Made by a program: the position numbers and the translations under genes | Source of the DNA: Himantopus leucocephalus | Lineage: Eukaryota; Chordata; Aves; Charadriiformes; Recurvirostridae | Reading direction: 5' to 3' | Assembly (NCBI GenBank): GCA_003993805.1 | Contig: RSEF01000006.1 | Span: 30,600,716-30,664,715, forward strand | Length of the DNA: 64,000 nucleotides | In this document: in pieces, positions 1-12,172 of the stretch | Position numbering within the stretch: the first letter of the stretch is position 1 | How the letters are laid out: the number at the start of each line of letters is the position of its first letter | The notes under the pieces: generated by a model | Told to the model about the DNA's origin: nothing | The model's input: the letters and a program-made list of their open reading frames with translations, nothing else | The model's database searches: none

Positions 1-3000
1 CTTCATTCCATGCATTTGTCTTCAATGCAAAAGTTCTTTACCAACTTCATTTGCAGATTGGCAGAGGTGACACCGTCATGCTCATCCTATTAGGTTCACT
101 GTGAATTTCAATGCTCAATTATCATATCACCCATGCATATGCCCCAAATTGATTAACTGCTTATTTTAATATTAGATTGCAAAGCTTAAGATGTTTATCT
201 GCATTTACCTCAGTTTGTCAAGTCATCATGCATGGCACATCATCTAAATAAATAACTTCTTAAAAAAAAAAAATCCATGTTAGAGCCATTCACATCATTC
301 AGATGCTGCTACAATGTGGTGGCTCTGGCTTTCTCAAATACAGATGTTCAGAATCATGCTCTATAAAAACTTACAGGTGCAGGCAACCAAATCATAACTG
401 ATCCCAAGAACATCTGGCCAAATGGATGCACTATTGTTTAACAAAGGCATCGTCAGCATTGTTTACAGTACCTGCCTTAGTTTTTTGATCGAGTTCATTA
501 TGCAAGGCGGTGATAATAGCTGCAGAAGAATGAATATGTTTTCACTTAATAACATTTAACATTATAGCTTAAGCAAATTCTCTAAACCTCAGAAGCTACT
601 TTAAGTGAAGCATGTTTATAAATAAACTAATAGTAGATTATGATGTAATTTATTCTACTAGGCAGATAGAATTTTGCAATAGCAAGGAATCTGGCGTTCT
701 CAGTACAACAGTTGCCACTCTGACTACCTGCTTCATCAACTGCAAGGTTTTACAGTTATTTAGGACTTGGAACCAGGGTTCATTAAACACAGGCTTCCTA
801 TGGATTTCAGTAATTTTCAATGGCCATACACAAGACTAATAAATCAGCTTAGTGTTAACGGCATTCATTGTGCCTGTCTGCTAGTTTAACTGTACCCTTC
901 TCCTTATAAAAGTGTTTCCTTCAAATGCAGGCATTCATCTTTTCTCTGCCTAAAAAACCTACACTATGTATGCATCAAGACAAACTAATGAACAGGTTTA
1001 GTTCAAACTCACACAGGCACACATGTTAATAGGTTACAACTAATTTTTCTTTCCTTCTGGCCTTTCAAAGGCCAGAGAGGAGAATGAATTTTCAGCATGT
1101 AATCATTGAAGGCACGTTGCTACCAAACAAACTTTTACAAGACCACTCATGCAAACGTAGCCTTCACCAAGACTAAGTTAAGTGGAAAGCAGAAGAAAGC
1201 AAAGTGGGAAGTCCAGAACATACTACATTCAACAGCAAACTTCTCAGAGAATTCACAGGATTTCACCCAACAATTTTCAACCTACAATTTTCATGTAGAT
1301 TCAAGCCTTTGGCCCATCTTTATAGCAACAGCAATGATAGTATCTTTGTGTCTACTCTGCAGAAGAACACTTGAAGCCAAAATCTGCTTTGAATAACAGT
1401 TTGTATAATCAGCATTTAAATCTAAGCAGAATTTAATACTGACCAAATTTACACAAGACGATATTCAACTGACCCTAAGCTATTTCTACCCTACATAGTC
1501 TACACAGCAAGAGAACATACCTTTATTTTGATATGGGCTGCTCCTATTTTGCCTTGCATATTTTTCTACTACATTGGATAGGATTAGGTTTTTTAATCCT
1601 CAGGCTCCTGGATTTCAGAACCTGAAACTCAGAGTCGTGCATGCTAAGCTGAATGCAAAAAGCCACTACACTGGCCTAAAAGACGAGTGAAATGGTCCCG
1701 CAGTTTGATGTCCTCCAACATTTGATTCCATAAAGCCTGGGACTGCAGAGACATTGCCCTCCTTAGCAGCACTGGTAACAGATCTTTATAGCTGTATTCT
1801 CTTGATACATATTTCTGTCGCTAACACAGAGGGCGGCGTTCAAGAGTGGCGAATGCATTGCAACATCCCAAGTTAACTGACGAAAGTATTGTGCAGGACA
1901 AAGAGCACAGGGCTTGTATGAACTCCCACTTGAATCACAGCATTGGATTCAACCATATAACACTACCCTGCGGACTGCATCTAACACAAATATCCTGCCC
2001 TGACTGATGTTATGACTATGCCTACTTTGCAATTAGAGATGTGAAGCAGCACGAGCAGACACAATGGAAATCCAGTGGCATGGACTCTATCAGCCTGTCT
2101 GCCTACTGCTAGCCTGTACTAAGTCCATACCAGGACGTGCTTACTTTGTTACCACGTGAACACTACCTCAGGTGTGCCTGCAAGCAGTACAGTCACACAT
2201 CCCCCCAACAGCAGACACAACTAACACGTAAGCACTGCCCTGAAGGAGAAGAAATGGAAGTGGGTGGTGTTCGTAGGTGCAAAGTAAACTCAAGGAAGTC
2301 TGAAAGTAGAAAGTTCAGAATCAAGAGGACAGGAAGGACCTCCCAACTTGGACATGGATGTGCCCCGTATTAGAGAGCGGCAAATGCTCTCAGGTAGCAC
2401 ATACAACATGACCAAACCTGGAATTTTCTAAGTATTTTCTCAACTAAAGTATTTGTATGTAGTTGGTCAATACATACAAAAAAGTAACTCATTTAACTGA
2501 TGGCATTCTTTTTCTAAAAAGCATGAGCCATTGTTCATGAAAAACTATTTCTTTTTAAACATCACTTTTCATCACTTTCATTTACTTCATATTTGCACTC
2601 TAATTTTTTGTTTTAGAAAAAAAATATCTGTAACACTGGAAGAACAATACTACAGCCCCAAAAAGCTCATCTGAATCTAAAAAGAATTAATTTTAAGAGT
2701 TTCATTAAACAAAATAAAAAAATGTGAGAATTAACAAACAACACTGCACCACATGATGCAAAATACAGCGTCAGTGCCCAAGGTGGCAAGTGATAGCAGG
2801 AAAGCTGTGTGGCAGAAGTAGTAGCAAGCGCAGCGAATGACAATAATGAAGAATCTTCTCAGTAAAGAAGACCATTATTAACACTATGAAAACACAACCG
2901 CAAACCTCTGCAGAGCGTGGCCTGCGAAGAACCAGACTCTTTGGATAAAAGAACTCAGATGAGGAATGCTGTCATGAAAGACAAAAGGGAAAAAAGTGAA

Positions 3001-5430
3001 AAGGAAAGCAGTTGCCCAGGCTCAGTGGTTAAGCTGTTTTTTTTCAATCAAGTTACTAATACCTACTTGCTAGATAATAATCTGTGCATTATAATATCTA
3101 CGTTACTTATTAATCCCTGCAGAGTCATGTACCAACAGACAGTTAAAAAATCCTAAGCAACATATATTTTTTTACATACGTATGGTTGCTTTATTTTGTG
3201 CTTGTTTTGGCTTTGTAATCCTCCACAAATATCCAGTGGGAGGAAGATCTAAAGCAAATGTTTTTATGAACTCCCCCTTAGATCCTGACCAGCTAGATTG
3301 CTGATTAGTTTATACCACAATTCAGTTACTGAGAGAAAACAGAACTTGCTGAAAACTTCTAAAGCTAAAAGATAAAAGGGCTTTTTGTTTTGTTTTGCTC
3401 TATAGGGAAAGGAAACCCAGCAGAGCACAGAGGCCATGTCACTGGCTTTTTGCAGAACCACCAGAAAATCTAGGCCTGACCCTGAAAGTGGCTATATTGT
3501 ATATTTGTTAACTTACAAACCAGATTCTGATTCTCAAATCAGGTCTAAATGTATGTCATCAAGAAACTGAAAGTCAATCAAAGTACAGTTCATAATTTAG
3601 TGACGACATGTTCAAATAGGACATAGTTTCCCCAGTTTCATTTTCTGTACCTACCTGTTCGCTACTGCCTTCATTTGTGTCAGCAGAATGAAATGTGTGC
3701 CAAAGACATCGAACTGAACTCAAACTGATTTTAAAATAACGTAGCTGACTTTGCACTGGAGTAGACAGAGACTATTTGTGATGTCCAGTTGAAGCTAAAA
3801 AATTCTCCATCTCTCCAGCTAGCTTCAGTACAGTGCATTTCTCAATGCTTTTTAAAGACATACTAAACCTCCGCATAGAAGTTCTCGTCCAGGAACAAGG
3901 CAACCTTGGATAGCTGTGCCATAACATTTCTCAGATGTTCCCTTAATATGCATTCTTCCGCTTCACTTCATTTTCCTGAAAGAATTCACTTAGGCAAAGT
4001 CTTGCAGGTGGATGAATTCATTTACTTTACTCACTTCAATTAAAATTAGTTAAGAGGAAGAAGACTGACATGCTTGAATATGTGATGGAAAAAAGGAAAA
4101 TATTTCAAGAGGACTTTGTCCATTTCCATGGGGAAAGGAAATAAGCCAACTGATTTATAAGGTCAGCTGGAGAAGGTTCGAAAGGACGGCAACATAGTCA
4201 GGAGTGCTTTGATAAGACCCTTGGGTCCAAGTGAAAGGGAGGTATTGTACCCCAACCATTCACTACAAAGCACAAGTGTTCTGACACTTAAGAGGGCCAA
4301 AACACTGACTTACATTCAAATTATTAAATGAGGAAGAAAATCCAGTCTGGCAGAATTTTTCCATTTTCTTATAGAAAGTCAGGACAGAACAATGTGCAAA
4401 TGCTTTATGGTACCTTCAGTGATGTTTGGCTGTGCTAGATCCCATGCCCATCTAGGGCCAATTACACTTCTGCATTATCAGTACAGCCCACACTAACATG
4501 AACTCCGCTCAACAAGAATTTATCTGCACACTACCTACATCATAGTAAATTCTCTGCAGGGGATGTTTTACAGACCAGTGCACCTGAACAAATTCTAAAG
4601 GATGTGGCTTCCTGTGAATGAGCCACACATAGAACACAACCCACAGGATATCGTACGCATCTCCATGCCTGTAACTCTTAGTTTCCTTGTCTGAAAGACA
4701 TTTTATTCATACACAGTATCTAATATTCATATCCAGAAAAATTACCAAAGTTCAAAGGACCAACTGAGACATCAAAAAGAGTAAACTGCCCAGAAGATGA
4801 ATTAGTAAATTCATCATGAATTGGCCAGTGCATGCAAAAAGCCAGGCTGCAGCATTTATCAGTGCAGCATTATTGCCATCAAAGATTTGATCCAGAAAGT
4901 TTGTCTGGATATGCTGAGGTGACTCCAAGGGTAACTGCAGCTCTTTTTGGCATTCAAATTAGGATCACTTTAGGCTGAGGTTTATTTGGATGGCAAAGGA
5001 AGAAGAGTCCATATTGTCTAAATGTTGTAAATAACCATGCAGAACAGGGGATAACTATAGCACAATTATACAGATGTGCAAAAATACTAAAATATATTGT
5101 AGCATTTCCCCTGTTCACATTTTCTCATTAAGAGTCTCTCTCGCAATAACTGAGATATGAAATGAAGTGTTTTAGTGACTTTGTCACGTCTTTATGTCAG
5201 TAAATGATACTATCTTTAAGGCAGCACGCTGCGACAGGTATGTGAAGGTGGTGAGCCTAAAAACTCCGAGCAATACCTCTGAAGTGCCTCCACTGTTTAT
5301 TCTGCCAGAGTGGTGACAGCTATGCCAAAAAAAAAAAATAACCCATAGGAAAAGTCACTCTTTTAAAAACAGCATTCAATTATTGTGTGGGCAAAATATC
5401 TGGTGTGTCATTGCCACGAATTGAGCTTAC
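1..5430 (-). other. ABLIM1: ABLIM1 intron downstream of the LIM4 end exon (partial)
   Basis: Intronic AT-rich sequence. I looked on the minus strand for the next linker exons (PTRTSSESIYSRPG-like and VDNEILDYKDL-like peptides) and saw neither, so the next exon must lie left of the window. A weak tRNA-SINE-like head (GGCTCAGTGGTTAAGCTG) occurs near 3018-3036 but has no convincing body. Otherwise there are only short A and T runs, and I see no feature I can support. Confidence 0.8.
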
Positions 5431-5489
5431 CCGTAGCTTGTCTTCAGTCTTAGTGGATTGCTTACAGTCGGGATGCCAGACAGTGGAAC
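5431..5489 (-). CDS. ABLIM1: ABLIM1 exon: end of LIM4 and start of linker
   Basis: This small exon is 59 nt. Its first two bases (GT) complete the Gly codon, and the 19 codons after it read STVWHPDCKQSTKTEDKLR. The Cys of H-P-D-C is the last ligand of LIM4. The rest begins the charged and serine-rich linker towards the villin headpiece. The acceptor follows a polypyrimidine tract (ACCCCCCTCAG) and the donor is GTAAGC. It ends in phase 0. A Glu-to-Asp change (TEDKLR for TEEKLR) is the only difference from the mammalian sequence I recall. The exon is far shorter than any scanning threshold, but its fit to the family and frame leaves little doubt. Confidence 0.94.
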
Positions 5490-7069
5490 CTGAGGGGGGT
5501 AAAAAACCATCTTTATTCAGAGTAACACAGATGACTTCCAGTCATGAGAACTCAGTGATTAAAGAGAATCCCGTCATTGCATCAGACAGTGAATCTGTAT
5601 GAACTATGGAAGTAATTCACATTCAATTCTAGTTCATGGGAAATAGAAGTGAAACAAACAAAAATAATTCAAATCCTTGGCCCATCTACAGCAGCCTCTT
5701 CTTGAGGCGGTCAAAGCATTTTGCCCACATTCTTAATTAAAGCTCAGCCTCAAGCAGCAAGTCAGCAAGCACCAGCCAGAGGAACTGAAAGACATAGGAC
5801 TCCTCTGGGCAGGAGGTGAGAGCAAAAGAACTGGGCCATGGTTACCTGTTCTCCCCTCATGTACTGTGCCACACGTAAAAAGGAAGTTCTGATTATAAGT
5901 CCATTAATACTGGGAAAGTCCTATGACTTCCTTGAGCAATAGGTGTCATTCAGTTACTGTAAAGTATTACTCAAATCACTTCTCCCCTACAATTATGCAA
6001 AATGCAACAGGAAAAGCAAAATTAGAAAAGGCACAACCCAGCAAAGTCAGGGCTGTATCGCACCCACTGCACTACGGTAGAGAGGCCAGTATGACACAGG
6101 TGGTACAAAGCAGCATGTGAAAGAGCCTCTCTGTAGATCAGTGTACCACACTTGGCAGTGGCACACATATCATTTCTACCCTTTGCTCTGCAAGGTCAGT
6201 GGCATGTGTTGCACTGGCATTTCCCCAGAGCATATTCCAGCTACACATCCTACTAAAAAAGGCAAGGTCTCTGCTGTTTTGTGTCCCAAAACATGGGATT
6301 CTCTCTTACGCTGCAAAAATGGAAATATCCGGCTGTTCCCAAGGGCTGAGCAGCATCAGGGGCAAGGGGCACTTCCATCCCATTTCAATTCTCCTTTGGA
6401 ACAGAGTGTAAACTGTGATCACTGCTGGGAAGCTGCTGGCAGGTATTAGCCAAGTTGAAATGGAGCAGAAACCAATGCTGATTTTTAACACTGACTGCAG
6501 CCGCAGTCAAATTCAAACCCCATTCCAGTCACTGCAAAGCCAATTCAGAGCCTTGTCTGTCTGCAGGGGGGAACGTCACCTCTTCACTTTGTCCACAAAG
6601 AAACCAAACAGAGCAAAGTCCAGGCCTCCTGCTGGTGACTATTAGCTCAAGTGCAGTCAGAGGAAACCCCACCCTCAGAGCCCAGGAGAGGTATGGGTCA
6701 GGGCCCCTGGAAATTTGGTCCAAATGAACCCTTACATGGCTCAGTACAGAAGTAAAGACCAGCAGGAATGATTTCACTTCCCAGCAGCACACAGTATAAT
6801 CATCATCAGGAGACTGGAGAGAATGCTGTGACTCTGGATCAGGGGTCTGAGATGTTTGGCTTTGAGTCTAAGCCGAGGAAGAAGAAACTGTGCATTTGGC
6901 AGGGGGACACGATCAGACAACAGGGAGAAGTGTACCAACAGCCTTCTCTGTAAACAAACAGCAGCCTCAGAGCCAGGACCCCACAGAGCCTGTGAGATGA
7001 TGGAGAGAAGCATGCCCTGTGCATTTGCTTAGGAGGTCAGACAGATCCAAGCACTCAGGAGGAAGGGAG

Positions 7070-7240
7070 TTCATGTTATAAGACTGATGAACTAAGACTC
7101 AGAAGGTTTAGGTTCAATTCTCAAGTTCAGCCATGAGATTCCTGCGTGATCCTGGGAAAAAATGGTCTCTGTCCCTCTGTAACTTAGTTGTTTCCTATTA
7201 AACCACCCCACCATCAAAGAATAAACTGTCACTGCATTTT
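7070..7240 (+). repeat. MIR/CORE-SINE-like fragment
   Basis: The sequence GGTTTAGGTTCAATTCTCAA resembles a tRNA-like B box. It is followed by a GATCCTGGGAAA...CTCTGTCCCTCTGTAACTTAG phrase like the core and 3' part of MIR ('gaccttgggcaa ... cctctctgtgcctcagtttcc'). It is much diverged, as expected for this very old tRNA-derived SINE group. It lies in the 4.7 kb intron. Confidence 0.5.
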
Positions 7241-9399
7241 CAGGCAGTGTTTAGCACTAAGTGGCACAATTTTAGGGATACCCCAGGAGAATGCTGGAGC
7301 TGCTGAAAGTGAGCAAGAAATGTGAGGGAGTCTAAATGTTATTTTCATGGTGAAACTTAGCTAGGGGTTGTGAAGATTTTTTTTTTTCCCCCACAAAATT
7401 ATAAGAGGTTTGAGGTATGTGAAATGTAAAAACACAAATCAGATAGAGCAGGCTTAAGAAGTTAAATGTAAATATTTTTCATGATCTTGAACTCTGAGCC
7501 ACCTACACATTGTAGATTTTCTTCATCCAAACATGTCAATCTATTTTGAAATGCTTGGAACAGGGCAAAATCTCAAGCTACATTGCTGCTCATTTTCCTA
7601 AAGGAAACAGTCAGCAAATTGTGGTTATTCCCATTCCTAACATATGTTTGTTTGCTCACTTGGCAGACACCAACCAACATGATCATTTATTCAGTTTTTT
7701 ACTTTGCACGTACCATTGTTTCAACATACAGCTCTCTCAAAATCAGTAACTCGGGCTATTATTTACACATTGAATAAGGCTGCAAGCCTGTGTGAGAACC
7801 AAGTGAAGCATCCCTCTAAATGCTGAGCAACATCCTAGCTCAGCAACAGTCTTCTGGGGCAGTCCATATAGTAATATATTACTAGGAAATGAACGGGAAA
7901 GAGAATGTTTCTGATGCTGCTTCCTCTTCATTATCCTGTGTTGGAGCAGGGCAAAGCCAGAGTGCTTTTGCTAGCGTTATTCAAAGCATCCTTAACACAG
8001 AAAGCCCCCAAATAGACAGCTTGTTTTTCCATATTCTCCTTTTGCAGGTTTCCCACACATTTGTAATGCAAGTAGCTACTACAAGCCTGCCATGCCCCTC
8101 TGTTACACAAAGCAAGACCAACACAGTGCTTTCATGTCCTGTGGAGAGGACAATTAGAAGTGTCGTGGTTTAGGACAAGAAGTGAGATGGAAGCCGTGTA
8201 TTTTCATATTTTTTATCAATAATGTGATTTTGGTTCCAGCTTTTGTATTGTAGTGTCGTATTTTTATTTCGGGGAAATGCTTAGAATGCTGTTATTCTGC
8301 ACCCTAGGGTAAACGATTTGGATGGAGTTAGGATATACATTTCAGCTGAGAGCTTTGCACAGGAAAGGCTTTTAGGTCCCTTACACTTACAAGCATGCTG
8401 AATTCAGCAAGTAAAGCTTTGGCAGGACAACGCGGAGCACACTCAGCAATAACATTATTTAGTCAGAAAACAGCTTGTGAACAATAAAGCAATGCAACTT
8501 GGGCTGCTCCTCCTCTGAGACACAGTGAGCACAAAGAACATTAATTCACAGCCACAGAAAGGGAGATACAGCCAAGAAGAGAATGACGGCAGATCAAGAA
8601 GCAAGGTGTGTCTCCTCTCCTCTTTCGTATCACCTGAACTTGGCCAGGAGAAAATCTAGCCTTGTTTAAGTAGAAGCAATGCTTTCTGTCTTATTTGGAT
8701 CTGCAGAAACTTACACCACAGCCTGCCCAGTCAACATGAACTTCAACTCGCTGCTAGACTGGTGCAAATGGCATCAGTTGCAAACAGCTGTTATTAATAA
8801 CAGCAAAGGATGAACTGATGCTCACCTTGAACTCTGCCTGTACTTTATCATACTATGATGTGAGGAAACTAAGAAGATTACCAGTTGTCAGTTGCTCTAT
8901 CTGCTGCTTTCAAATCAGTCTTTACAATTTGCCATCAGAAAGCAGTACTTCCTACCCAGCCCTCTTTCAGCCTCTCCTTGCTCTTGCAATGCAGAGCTGC
9001 TACACAACTCGATATCCAGTTCTGTGCGCAGCTGGAGTAAGATGACTAAGGTATAAGGTCAGTGCGAGATGAGAGAGACGGGCTGGTAAGGGAAGATAAA
9101 CTACAAAATAACACAAGGTAGCTTCAAAGGAATTTCTTAAGAATATTCTCTTATTTTGGAATTCCTCCAGAAGGAATGTCTGCTCAGGATTTCAAAAGAT
9201 GGCTGTGACCACACTTTCATAATATTTTTCCTCTTCTTTTACAGTCCTTTCAGATATATCAAGCAAGTTTTCTAACATAAGCACAAAATAGAAAATCTTA
9301 ATATCTATCTGCCTTTTTCACTTTGATTTCTGGCTTGCATAAATGTGTATTATACATCTTTCTACCAACATTAATTAATACTACAGCAAGTAATACAAG

Positions 9400-9475
9400 T
9401 AACTGTAGCTTAATAGTTAACATGCTACCTTCTTGGGAGAGTAGGTGGAATTCAGATCAAGGACACTTTTCAATC
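9400..9475 (+). repeat. tRNA-derived SINE head (MIR-like)
   Basis: CTGTAGCTTAATAGTTAACA and GGTGGAATTCAGATCA have the order and spacing of the A and B boxes of a tRNA-related SINE promoter. No cloverleaf pairing is intact and no CORE body could be followed to the right, so this is a fragment and not a tRNA gene. Confidence 0.35.
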
Positions 9476-10186
9476 AAAGAAAAGAGCATGTTCTTTTATA
9501 CGTGAAAAGATGATGAAAAAACCATGCCTGGCAATACCTGGGAGTGTAAGACTGTTAATAAGAAAGATGAGATGAAAATGAACATACAAGAAAGAAGTGA
9601 CTAGAGAAAGACATAAAAATAAAGGGAATAAAAAGAGAGATGTGACCAGACAAAAGGGAAATAGGCGAGGCAAGCAAATATAATTAAGAACTGGAGGAGA
9701 CAATTTCTCAATGCACATGGGGAATGAGATCTACAGGATTCAAAACAAGCTCACTGCAGTCTTTGGAAGTTTTTCCATTGCCTTTTACGGTTTGGAGTGT
9801 GGTCCAGAAGAGCAGAGAAACTGATCAGCAGAATTCAGGGGAAACCCTCTAACTTTGTCTGGTATCTCATATACCAGTCTGTGTGCTAAGCTATCTGTGA
9901 GATGCCAAATTCAGAGGCAGCCTAATAAATTTCATTTTTGCTACACAACTTTTGAAAACACAGTCTGCCTCAGCTAGGCTGCAGAGTCACTGCAAAGCCG
10001 CCGTTATGACCACATACTAGGGTGAAAGGGTTTCAAGTGAAAAGGTATGAGGACACTGTAATGAAGACAGGATGGCTAAAGTCCTCCTTGCCCATATTAC
10101 ATGGAGATAGTTTATAGGCTCCTGAGGTCCATGACAGAAAAATTACAAAGTCTGATGTTCTTATTTTGGAATGGAGACATCCTTAC

Positions 10187-10274
10187 CTTGCAGATACATT
10201 TCTTCTCCTTCTGTGAACATTTGGTTGCACCTGCTGCATCGTGCACAGCTTGGATGATAATGCTTGTCACCTGC
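10187..10274 (-). CDS. ABLIM1: ABLIM1 exon: core of LIM4
   Basis: This exon is 88 nt: 29 codons plus the first base (G) of a Gly codon. The product is AGDKHYHPSCARCSRCNQ followed by MFTEGEEMYLQ. H-P-S-C-A-R-C-S-R-C are the central zinc ligands of LIM4. The acceptor is GTTCAG, directly followed by GCAG, so two AG acceptors sit 4 nt apart; only the first keeps frame with the preceding exon. The donor is GTAAGG. The exon holds two Met codons near its end. From memory, the human short isoform (abLIM-s, about 455 residues) starts close to this point. A transcript beginning in the 22 kb intron just upstream could therefore start translation here; this is inference. Confidence 0.95.
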
Positions 10275-10427
10275 CTGAACAAAAAGAAAAAAAGGGAAAT
10301 GAGGGATGAATGCGTTGCATTGCTTTGTGAGCATTCATCATTTGCTGACAGACCACTGCCATTTTTCTTTTAGTTCACCTGTTAGAATACAACATTGCCT
10401 TCATGATGTGACAACAGCTATGAGAAT

Positions 10428-10570
10428 CTAAGATCTGCCATACTGCTTCAGTTCAGAGGTCTATCTAGTCCAGTATTCTGCCCTCAACGGAGGCCAGCAG
10501 CGACTACTTGGGGTAAAAGGCTGTAAGGAACAAGAAAATACAGAACAGCCTTTCCTCATAGCTATTCATA
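10428..10570 (+). repeat. Old CR1-like 3' end fragment
   Basis: It starts around ATCTGCCATACTGCTTCAGT and includes GGTCTATCTAGTCCAGTATT and AGGCCAGCAGCGACTACTTG. The phrase 'seen by ... aggtccatctagtccagtatcctg ... gtggccag' is characteristic of an old CR1 subgroup abundant in turtles, crocodilians and, at low copy, birds. The piece is diverged and truncated. It lies about 150 bp upstream, in transcription order, of the LIM4 core exon acceptor. Family assignment is from memory of the consensus. Confidence 0.55.
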
Positions 10571-12111
10571 GAGACAGTGGTGTTTGTGGACATGACTATT
10601 AATCTTTCATTATCACTAAGAGCAATTCCCATCCAGGAATTTGAGCAACATGAGGCCAGAGAAGAGGACTCAGAGTGCTGTTAGTTTAGCCATACGCTCA
10701 CTCATCAGTTGCAAAAAAACTGTACTTCCCCTTACTCGGATAATGCCTTTACTGTTGATTCCTGCTCCTTAGAGGGCAGAATCCACCAAACAGGCAGCCT
10801 CTTTCTGCACAGCAGATTTAGACTTCTCAGGCAAAAAAGGGGCTCTGGTAAAAGGGAGAATAAAAGGTCACTACAAGATGTGCCTATGCAAGGAATAAAA
10901 GCTAATGGGGGAGGAAACAGAGAATTGATGCTTGACTTGCAACAACAAAACCAATACTGAACTGAGAAGGAAAAACACAGTTAATGCTCACTCTCTTTCT
11001 ATCATTTTCATTATTGGCTGTCCTCTTTGCCTCTGATTCTCTCTAGCAATTATTTAACCCCTGAGTTGTCCCATCAGTTCCATTCAAGACTGGAATTTAA
11101 GAAAAAGAAAATGAAGAAACTCTGAATGTGTGTGAAATGTAATGCTGGCATCAAACCACAGCTATTCTGACCTTGAATGCAGATGTGCAAAGAACGACTA
11201 CTTGTCTATATATGCAGCTTAGGGCTGTGAATATTGAACAGGGTTCAAAGGTAGATCTCAAATTCAGACCGCTCAGCGCTCAGCAGAAGCCAACATCCTT
11301 TTATCCACTTTCTGCCTCATGCAAACAATATTGTACATACAGAGGAACAGCAATTTTATTTGTGTTCAGTAAAAAAAACCCCAACTTTAAAGTTCTTCAG
11401 CAGAGTGGCGCCCATAGAGCTGCTCATCACAAGTGATTTCAGACATATTTGATTTAAGGATGATGGCAAATCTGATGTCCTGGGAACCACTCCCAGTTAA
11501 TGAGATATAAAAAATTCCTAAGAAGGCTGAATCATTGCCAGAAAGGACCTTCTCCAAACAGGAAGACAATAATTGAAAAATAGATTTGAAATAATAAAAC
11601 AGGAGTCTTTTCTGGGCTCTGCCTGTCCCAGCCAGCTAAAGAATATCTCTGTGGCATTAACTGTGCTGCTGCTTAACAGAGCTCGAATTTTCAGTAGGTA
11701 CATGGATTTTTCTGAAATAAGATTCATGGCTTCTCAAAAGGTATTCAGGAGGGTAGCTAAGTAACTACACAGTCTGAATTGGAAAGAGTACAGAGCCTGT
11801 TGTATTATTATTAATTAACCTCTGAGCTATCCCATCTGAGGTGGGATTGTGTCCTGTGAGATGCTTACCAAATTCCCAGGACTGAAACATTTGTACGTAA
11901 GTATTGTCAGATGAAGTAGGTTTTAGAAAGAAATAATTCCCTACTAAGCACCCTAATCCTCATCTAAGGCAATGTAGTTTAAGAAGGGTAGTTAGGATCC
12001 AGCAGAGATACCTATATTGTGAGAGGACCATGGCATGTGGACAAAGAAAATCACGCATTCAGACCTGTACAGTTTCAGCTTCTCGTCTTCCAGTCTGAGC
12101 TTTGAGGTGTG

Positions 12112-12172
12112 GTGATTTTGTTTTGGGTTTGGGTTTTTTTTGAGGTTTTTGTTTGTTTGCTTGTTTAGGAAC
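12112..12172. repeat. T/G-rich low-complexity tract
   Basis: About 60 nt made almost entirely of T and G in TTTTG, GGGTTT and GTTT units. It is low-complexity sequence in the 22 kb intron with no coding potential. Confidence 0.75.

Larger units (their letters stand above)
5490..10186 (-). other. ABLIM1: ABLIM1 intron between the LIM4 core and LIM4 end exons
   Basis: A 4697 nt intron, with GTAAGG donor at the right and CTCAG acceptor at the left. It contains two worn MIR-like pieces, listed separately. A somewhat GC-richer stretch at about 6.2-7.0 kb shows several short overlapping open frames on both strands, none with recognisable homology or splice context. Nothing else is supported. Confidence 0.85.

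Noticed and set aside
9400..9475. tRNA gene
   Set aside because: A- and B-box-like phrases are present, but no acceptor, D or T stem pairs. The sequence fits a decayed tRNA-derived SINE.
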